From: Amblyomma americanum
Lineage: Eukaryota; Arthropoda; Arachnida; Ixodida; Ixodidae
Assembly: GCF_052857255.1 (NCBI RefSeq)
Contig: NC_135497.1
Coordinates: 347,898,799 to 347,962,798, forward strand
Direction of reading: 5' to 3'
Length of the DNA: 64,000 nucleotides
Shown here: positions 57,301 to 64,000 of the stretch, piece after piece
Layout: each line of letters starts with the position of its first letter
Position numbering within the stretch: position 1 is the stretch's first letter
Program-made: the position numbers and the translations under genes
The notes under the pieces: generated by a model
What the model was told of the DNA's origin: nothing
The model's input: the letters and a program-made list of their open reading frames with translations, nothing else
Databases searched by the model: none

Positions 57301-60300
57301 GAGATATTACCGGGGTACTGTGCAAACCTGAAGAAATAAATGAGAGACCGGAGATGGCGGGAATCAGTTTTGGCATCTGCTCGTGGTTCCCTGCCTTCTG
57401 GTGGCATTGAGTAGTTGTGGTAGTTATGGCTAATTATTTGTGGTCATCAGCAATGCCGGCAGTCAGAGTGAGCTTGTCGCGGCCCACTCTGTACGGATTA
57501 CTAATCCCCAGGAGAGTTGTCAGCATACTCTCCACAGCATTTCGAACTTGTTGCCGCCCATGGTGCCCATTGTTTCTGTCCATAAAAAACAGGTAGTTGC
57601 TTACATACTCCCAAATCCTGTTATGGAAACTTTCCAACGCAGTTTGCAAGGCCCTCGTTTTATAACTAAGAGAAATCTTGTTCACAATAAATGAGACACT
57701 GGCAGATACTGGATTTTGTATGTGCAGTTTTGATACCATGTAACAACGGTGGCATGCAAAATACAAATGAAAGGTAACAAGCTCCGAAAATTCCCTTAAC
57801 AGAAATATAGCACTTGGCTTTAAAGGCAAGTTCATCATTGTTTTGTCCTGTTTCTTTTCATAATGAAACAACTCATCTTGCTCTATATGTTATCGTGATT
57901 TATGCCTCTGACACTTGCAGGTACTGAGCAAATTTGTTGAAAATGATCGTTATGTTAGCAAAAAGTTAAAAACATGCAAATATGTAACATGTGTGCACAG
58001 GCCCCTTCCTCCCTTCTGCACATTTTGCGTTGCAGAGTTCTGGCTTTATTTCTGCCGTACTGATACCAGTTAAATAGAACTGTAATATTAAAACATTAAT
58101 TGTACCCAGGTCAATGTATTTGTTGTAACCCACAGCTGACTGAAATGTCATTAAGTAACCCTCACAAACCTGGGATAAATTGTACATGTGTTGAATTACA
58201 AGGTATCCTAAAACTGTTTTTATCCTTAACCAAGGCATTTTTGGTGTAAACTGTCTTTGCAACCTCTGTTTTACATGACCAACCAATTCAGATCATTACA
58301 GCTCATCACTAAATTTTTTTTTGTCACTGTGTGAACACCAAAGGTTCAGTGTTAGGTAGCATGTTTAAATGGACACAGAAGGCAAATTCCAGTTGCTATG
58401 TATCAACAGGTTTCTGCATTCTAATCACAAAGTGGTTACTTTCATTGAAAAACTTTTTAAGTTAGTAAAGTTTAAAAAATGAATACAGGTATCACCCCCA
58501 CCAGCCCTTTTCTCAAGGAAATTGTGGTGGTGCCTAGACTGGTTTCTCACCATTCACTTTCTAGCAGGGATGACAGAGCATTTCTCAGTCTAGATATGAA
58601 TTTTAATGATGTAGCGAGAAAAAAACTCATGTTTAAATCCTGTTTTACCCACAATAAATATATATTTTGGTGCTGAAGAAGTAACAAAATGGCTATAAAA
58701 GGGCCGTATGGCATATTTTTACTAAGAACAGAAATGGCATGGACATGTTTTTAGTAACCATTTGCGAAGCAGTACGTATTTTCTTTTGTGTGTTGTGTTA
58801 ACTATAGTTGAATACAAATCAAGAATGAAGTGGCAAATGGTTCTCAATAATTCATCTTGCAAGTTGTTTGCATCTAAGGTACGAAAGCACGAGCCAATCA
58901 AGATGGCGCACACTATATAATTGGGTTGCTGCGTGCCTACCATACCCGTTGCCTTGTGACAGGTTGCTCCATTTCTGTGAATGAAGGTGTGCTAGTGTTT
59001 AGGCTGTTTATTTCTTCAACAGATAACACTTGATGTCTTTTTATTTTATTTTTGTTTTGTTTTCAGTTGGGTGGACATGTTCGCACTGTGAAGAGGGCAT
59101 ATATGACCCACTTTTCTTTTTGCAATTACCTGTCCATATTCAGTTCATTAGTCGTCACGTCGCAGTTGTTTGGATGTACATTTATTCACTCCATTGTGGT
59201 GTATGCCCAAGGAAGCTGAGTCAAATACAGGCGAGGGCAGCCACATGTTGATAGAGGTGAAGTGGAAAACACTCCTCATTGCTGTGCTTTGTCAGGACAT
59301 ATGCGATTGAGATTAATCTGGGGCACTCCACTACGGCGTCTGCATTAGCTGATCAGAGGCATTGTCATTCTCATTTCTGCTAATCTCATTGTGGCGGTGC
59401 TCGATGTGCTCCGCTTGTATACGCAGACGTTTAATAGATCACATGGCCTTTTAACGGGCTCCCATCTCATCGTCATCATCAAAACTCGCATGAGCACTGC
59501 TGATTGTGTCCTCCTCCTTCATGCGCATTGCAACGCCTTGTCCTTTGAGAGGCTGTGTTGTTCGTGTGGTCTGTGTACAAAACTCTTGCTCTTGTGCCAT
59601 GATATATTATGTTGTGTTTTTGTGTATTATGTAGGGTTGTTTCATTGAACAGATGGTATTGGTGTGTTGTGTTTGTATGAGCGGTGTTCAGTATATTTTC
59701 CCCTGGTCTGGAACACATTTATTAGCTCATGAAATGGAAAGACGTTTCAATGAAACGAAAGTTTGATGTTCCCACTTTTCATGATATTTTCATTTTGCAC
59801 ATGGCACCACTAATATTGAAGTAGTCACAAGGAAAATGTTTGTATACATTAGTGCACGGTTAGAACAGCTTTTCGAAACAAAATTTTGGATGGCAGAACG
59901 TGTTCTGCTTATAGATATCTACCGTCGAATGAGTGCTATATATGGTAATGTGTATAGTATGTTTCCAGTCAGAAGGTTGGTACAAACTGTACGTCCATGC
60001 ACGATCCAGTTCTGTTGAGTGTGAAAGACGAAGAGCGCAGTGAATGCCCGCTTCTGCATCTCACACCTGATCTCGTGGAACATGTGGATGAATTTATTTG
60101 CGATGATTGTCACATTAGGCAGACGGTTATTGCGGGCATTCTTGAACTTAAGGATGCTGAAGGACCGTGCACTTTTGCTTAAAGTTCGTCCTAAAAATCC
60201 ACCATTTAACGTGACATTGCTTGGCATGACAACAAGTTAGGCGGCAAGACCACCGTGTTGAATAAGCTGCAATTTCGGGATGTTCTGCCTCACCCACCCA

Positions 60301-61000
60301 TTGTTCTGACCTAGTGCATTGTAGCTTCTGGCTATTCCATAGCTGAAGAGACATTTGAAGACCTTTAGTGCCCAGTTGGGGCCATCAGCCTCATTCTTCT
60401 CTGAGGGCATGTAAACAATAGTGCATCAATGATGCCAGGGCATCAGTGTAAGTGGGGGACAATATCAAAAAATGAATTACACCTCTGGCAAAAAATATCT
60501 GGAGCTTTATTTTTATAATATTATCTTTCAATTTCAGCAATTAGCACATTATAGACAACAAGGCAAAATATTCAACACAACTCTCAAGCTTAGAATATAT
60601 GTAAAGTAACTTTTCGCATCTGTATAGTCACTTCCTTACTATTGGAGGCTACCGGAGTCATTTATTCTATGGACCAATGTGTTGTGGCCTCATTATCTAT
60701 TATGTTTTTGATGGCGTCCTTGGCTTCGTTATTCTTCATTTCCTGATGGTTTTCTAAAACTCTTTTTCGTATGTGTGTGCTTCAGCTGAGGTGTATCTTT
60801 GAAACAGCATAGTATAGGTGCCCCAACCTAAAGTTTGTCGCAGCGCCACTGCTCGCCTCGCGGTCAGATTCGGTACTACCGAGCGGGCCCGCCACAGATG
60901 CAGCGCAGTCACCAAGCAGCATTTCGGCGGCTGCGCGTACTGCTCGTGCTCGCGGCGGTGCCTCGCTGGCGTACAGATAAGTTGTGGCTCATTTTGAAGT
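54354..61000. other. Long unassigned stretch upstream of the THAP gene
   Basis: About 6.6 kb with few recognisable repeats. Frames at 55829-56176 (acidic, Ser/Asp-rich), 56678-56902 and 56915-57175 lie in the same orientation and could be relics of exons, but I see no domain. The last ~170 bp (60835-61000) are GC-rich and may be the 5' UTR or promoter of the downstream gene. Confidence 0.4.
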
Positions 61001-61182
61001 ATGGCTGGAATGGTTTCGCGGCGGTCGAAGAGTGGGGAAGTGTACTGTTGTGTTGTCGGCTGCCACAACAGTTCCATCAACACCAAAGGCAGAGAATTGC
61101 CCGTGAAGTTCCACCGGTTCCCGGGAAAATGGTACGAGCAAAAGAGGCGGCAAGCCTGGATTACTGCCGTCCGCAGGCTCAA
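61001..61182 (+). CDS. Exon 1 of THAP gene: N-terminal half of the zinc finger
   Basis: The ATG at 61001 begins 'MAGMVSRRSKSG'. The cysteine pair lies at residues 16-21. The exon ends in codon 61 at a GTGAGA donor (61183). The 60 residues cover the first zinc-binding Cys pair and the helix of the THAP fold. The ATG is preferred because it gives the normal short distance from Met to the first Cys. Confidence 0.75.
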
Positions 61183-64000
61183 GTGAGATTTCTTTCACTG
61201 TGTAAACTTGTCAGATGTTCAGATGTCCTGCTTTTTAACGTGTGACGATTCTGCTGAGGGTTCCGACGAGTATAAGCCGGCAGTCATGTGTATACATTGT
61301 AATTCAGTCAGCAATATTTAGTAACCAACCTCTCGTAGATGAATCCGCTATTTTTTTTCCGACAAAGCCAGCCGCTTGTAAGGTAATGAAAGAAGTTGTT
61401 ATTTGACCGGTTTTTGGCAGTAAGAAGTGCATTATGCTGACGTGTATGAGACACGAGGGGTTGCCGCTTCAGCTGTTCAGTGCGTGTGATTGTGTGATAA
61501 AGCGCGGTTGCTTAAAATTGACTTGGGTCCACGCTGAGCATGAGGCGATTGAAGCAGTGTGAGTGTTTATTTTAGATATGTTTATTTAGGCCATCTGGCT
61601 CGATGCGGCTTGCGGGATTGCTGATTTTGGGCTCGACATTGCTCTGGCTGTGTCAGCGTGGTGTGGCACGGGCGCGATGAAAACCTGGTGGTACCGCGGT
61701 AACCCTGGGGGCTACCTTGAGACTGCTCTGCTCGCGCCTTCGGCTGGTCGTTCCCGCCGTGCTGCCAGGCGTGGGGACGCGTTGGTGGAGACCATCTCGA
61801 GCGATGGCTAGGCACTGTGCTCTCAGGTGGTGGAGTAGGTTTGGTTTTCTGCTTTGTTCTGTCCGACGGTCTCGCCCACTGGCTGCGGCTGTTCTCCATC
61901 ACTCCCTTCGTCGTCTTCCTCGCTTAAAACCTCGGTTTCTTGGCGTTCGGTGTGCCCGCCGCCCCTCCCTCACCGTAGCCGCTGGCTGCTGTTTTCGTCT
62001 CCGCGGGTGTCGGTCGCTGCCTCTTGGTTTCCGCTAGTGTCTTAATGACAGAGGCAGTAAGGCGGAGCACGAAATGAGTCGTGGGCAAATTCATGCCTTC
62101 CGCGGGGACACATCGACAGGATGGCGCGATTAGTAGCCTACAAATGTTGTCCTAGGACCTGTCCCGGAATACGCGCACGAACCGTCCCACTTGCGGGCTC
62201 GTTTCCTGCCAGCAGCATTTCGTCATTGTATCTAGTAATAATAATAAACGATCATAGCAGCAGTAATATTTAAAATTGATATTTGTTATCAATATTTCGC
62301 CTTTGAAGGGTTTAGTTGTGCTACTACTAGGAAGCCTAAGTAAAGGAGCTAAAATAGAGTTCACCCCTTACATGTTTTCTGAAGCAATGTTTCAGATATA
62401 TGTATGTATTTGTCATAACATAAAATAACATTATTCGCCAATAGCACCAAGAGGTGCAATTTCAATCCATTTGTGGGTGAACTGCATGCTTCGAATGGAT
62501 ATTCTACTTGATTTTGAATGTCGTGTGCTTAACATTAACAGTATTTTTGTTTGTTCCTGGTGCAGCCCTGACGGAACTCCATGGATGCCTGCAGACGCGG
62601 CACGAGTTTGCAGCACTCATTTTGTGGGCAACTGCATAAGTAATATGAGGGACCATCCCTCTTACATTCCAAATATTTATCCACCTGTGTACAAGAAGAA
62701 AGCACCCGACCGAGAAAGGACGCAAAGGTAATATTGCCAATCACACCAAGAATAAAATTTGCAGTCACTTTTGGTAAATGTGTGTGTAAATGTGTAAGGG
62801 TATGGTGTACGCGCATTGACAGAAGTGGTAATGCATTGCAACAAGACACCAGTGTATGGCAGATATGTGCCTGCTACTTCCCCAATAGAGCTGTTATATT
62901 TTATTTTTGTTTTATTTTTCAACACAGGTGTCAGCGGCGCTTGATTCAGGCAGCTTCATATAGGCTACACAGTATAAAAAAGAGACGTTTGCCACAAACC
63001 ACCACAGTCAGTGGCAACAGCACCTACACTTGAAGATTCAGTCAGTGCCGACGAGACCGAAGAGAAACATGAACAGCAAATGGACTGCAGTGACAAATTT
63101 GAAGATGATGGGATGCTAACAAGTGACACGGATGAGCTGCAGTCTCCTACTGCAGGAGGCCTCTCACTAGTAACAAAGGCTGATGTTGTAAGCACCCAGT
63201 ATTATTGTAGATATTGCGATGTAAATGTTTTTATACTCCAGAAAGTTGTCATTATGATTACACTCTATCTGGTCTTTTTCTCACAACACTTTGGAGCATA
63301 CCAAAACCATATGCTTTGCAAACAATTTTTTTTGCTATTTCAGGCATGCCAAACAGAGTCTTCAGCCACTGGAAGGCTTACTATCTTTCTCTCAATGACG
63401 AATTGTGATGAAGCATCTGCTCAAGTTACTCAGACCGAGCAGACCGACCAGGTTGAACCTTCATTCAACTTTTCATTCTCTGTTTTCTTTGTAAATATTT
63501 GGTTGTTATTTATATAGGAACAGGCATTTTTGTCTGCTTAATGGTTGAACTTCCACGAAAAAAATTATTGTCTTCTTAAAGTTGTCTGTTTTATCAGCAT
63601 GTAATATTTATGTTCACTCTACTTCTCTATAGGTCACTGGGGATGGAAGTTGGCGAAGAAGGGCTGGTTTTCAAGGCTTTAACTCACTGCGAGGAAATGA
63701 AAAAGCACTACAAGACGTGTGTGGTGTGACACTCCCAGTATTCAGCCTGTTGTTGAACCTGCTACCTATATCTAGGTACAAGAGCACAGATGTCACATGT
63801 GAGGATAAGTTATGTTTGTTCCTAGCTAAACTTCGCCTCGGGATAACATACCGCGCCTTGGCAGTTATATTCGGAGTGAGTGCGACAACTGCATCAAATA
63901 TCTTCAAGAAAATGCTCGAGATGTTGAGTGTGGTACTACAGGAATGGGTCTACGTGCCACCAAGAGAAGTCATCAAGCTGTCCATGCCAGTACATTTAAA
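61001..64000 (+). CDS. Spliced THAP-HTH transposase-like gene (partial, runs off window)
   Basis: Proposed exons: 61001-61182, 62566-62727, a third ending 63187, 63344-63451, 63633->64000. Exons 1-2 join in phase to a THAP zinc finger: CCVVGC (Cys17/Cys21), FHRFP, the conserved Trp of 'QAWITAVRRL', then 'VCSTHF' (C-x2-H) and 'HPSYIPNIYP'. Exon 3 is acidic ('SADETEEKHEQQMDCSDKFE'). Exon 4 keeps phase 0 (36 codons). Exon 5 encodes a HTH_Tnp_4-like segment ('FLAKLRLGITYRALAVIFGV', then 'SATTASNIFKKM'), as in PIF/Harbinger-ISL2EU transposases. THAP plus this HTH and a DDE domain is known from such elements. The DDE domain would lie beyond the window. Exon 3 is problematic: its strong acceptor (62928) gives a frame that stops at 63032, whereas exons 4-5 need another frame, so there is a frameshift or a different acceptor (e.g. 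62983). It could be a transposon gene, a domesticated gene or a decaying copy. Confidence 0.75.
61560..62060 (-). other. GC-rich, Pro/Arg/Ser-rich frame within intron 1
   Basis: A 106-residue minus-strand frame (61582-61902) and GC-rich flanks lie inside the first intron. Composition recalls the low-complexity N-terminal ORF1 of some tick non-LTR elements, but there is no motif. It may be an intronic insertion or chance. Confidence 0.2.
62566..62727 (+). CDS. Exon 2 of THAP gene: C-terminal half of the zinc finger
   Basis: It follows the acceptor 'tttgttcctggtgcag' and completes codon 61 in phase. It encodes 'PDGTPWMPADAARVCSTHFV' and the proline-rich THAP end, then a basic segment 'KKKAPDRERTQR'. 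It ends at a GTAATA donor (62728). Confidence 0.78.
62928..63187 (+). CDS. Exon 3 of THAP gene: acidic linker, frame unresolved
   Basis: A strong polypyrimidine acceptor ends at 62927. The in-phase reading begins 'RCQRRLIQAASYRL' and stops at 63032. The frame needed by exon 4 reads 'ATAPTLEDSVSADETEEK' to the GTAAGC donor at 63188 and is blocked upstream by stops at about 62942 and 62975. Either a 1-base indel or use of a weak acceptor at 62982/62983 reconciles them. Confidence 0.55.
63344..63451 (+). CDS. Exon 4 of THAP gene
   Basis: It lies between a good acceptor ('tttttgctatttcag') and the donor CAG|GTTGAA. It is 36 codons in phase 0 at both ends and open. Polar, Thr/Gln-rich linker sequence ('EASAQVTQTEQTDQ') with no domain. 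Confidence 0.6.
63633..64000 (+). CDS. Exon 5 of THAP gene: HTH of DDE transposase, partial
   Basis: It starts after 'ctctacttctctatag' in phase 0 and stays open to the window edge (122 codons). It encodes 'FQGFNSLRGNEKALQDVCGV', then the helix-turn-helix block near codons 60-95. This is the segment that normally precedes the DDE catalytic domain of PIF/Harbinger-related transposases. Confidence 0.75.

Overview
The window looks like an intergenic, repeat-dominated piece of a hard-tick (ixodid, probably metastriate) genome. The clearest signs are several tRNA-derived SINEs of the tick Ruka type, with the usual downstream block 'cacgttaaagaaccccaggtgg ... cctgagtcgctttgggacgttaaa'. Others are RTE-type and RNase H-bearing non-LTR retrotransposon remains, a Ty3/Gypsy-like LTR element, TTAA-bounded elements beginning 'TTAAAGGGACACTGAGGAG', long dinucleotide repeats and intron-bearing coding sequence. 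No prokaryotic gene, operon, rRNA or CRISPR array was seen. Almost every open frame in the first 60 kb is chance, repeat-derived or broken.

Layout. 0-14.8 kb: SINEs, two fold-back MITEs (729-889, 11149-11545), one copy of a ~1.4 kb dispersed repeat (1572-2985; partner at 24618-26000) and long stretches with nothing recognisable. 14837-20557: a complete minus-strand LTR retrotransposon with near-identical ~1.03 kb LTRs and a target-site duplication (TSD). It keeps a gag-like gene and only the thumb/RNase H end of pol. Each LTR carries two extra copies of its own end fused to a tRNA-Leu-like primer-binding site. 20.5-31 kb: a TTAA MITE, more SINEs, the repeat partner, and two decayed RNase H-type non-LTR fragments, one interrupted by a SINE. 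A SINE inserted into another SINE also lies here. 31-37 kb: mostly unassigned, with a possible 5' exon pair, a CACGTG cluster and a ~200 bp TG microsatellite. 37179-41616: a 2.2 kb TTAA element inserted, in opposite orientation, into the internal TTAA of another copy of itself. 41.6-45 kb: a MITE inside a repeat, and an X-in-RTE-in-X nest. 46-50.7 kb: a candidate single LTR with a tRNA-Leu-type primer site, then a 5'-truncated RTE element with a clear TSD whose empty site survives in an inverted copy nearby. 54.2 kb: a 98 bp near-perfect palindrome. 61001-64000: the 5' part of a spliced gene whose exons encode a THAP zinc finger, an acidic linker and the helix-turn-helix of a PIF/Harbinger-ISL2EU-type transposase. 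It runs off the window.

How the parts relate. There is no host pathway here. The content is layers of mobile elements. Their order can be read from insertions, TSDs and empty sites: the LTR element is the youngest visible insertion, and the RNase H-type non-LTR pieces, the 1.4 kb repeat and the outer TTAA copy are older. The only gene-like coding sequence with consistent splicing is the THAP/HTH gene at the right edge. It may be a transposon gene or a domesticated one.
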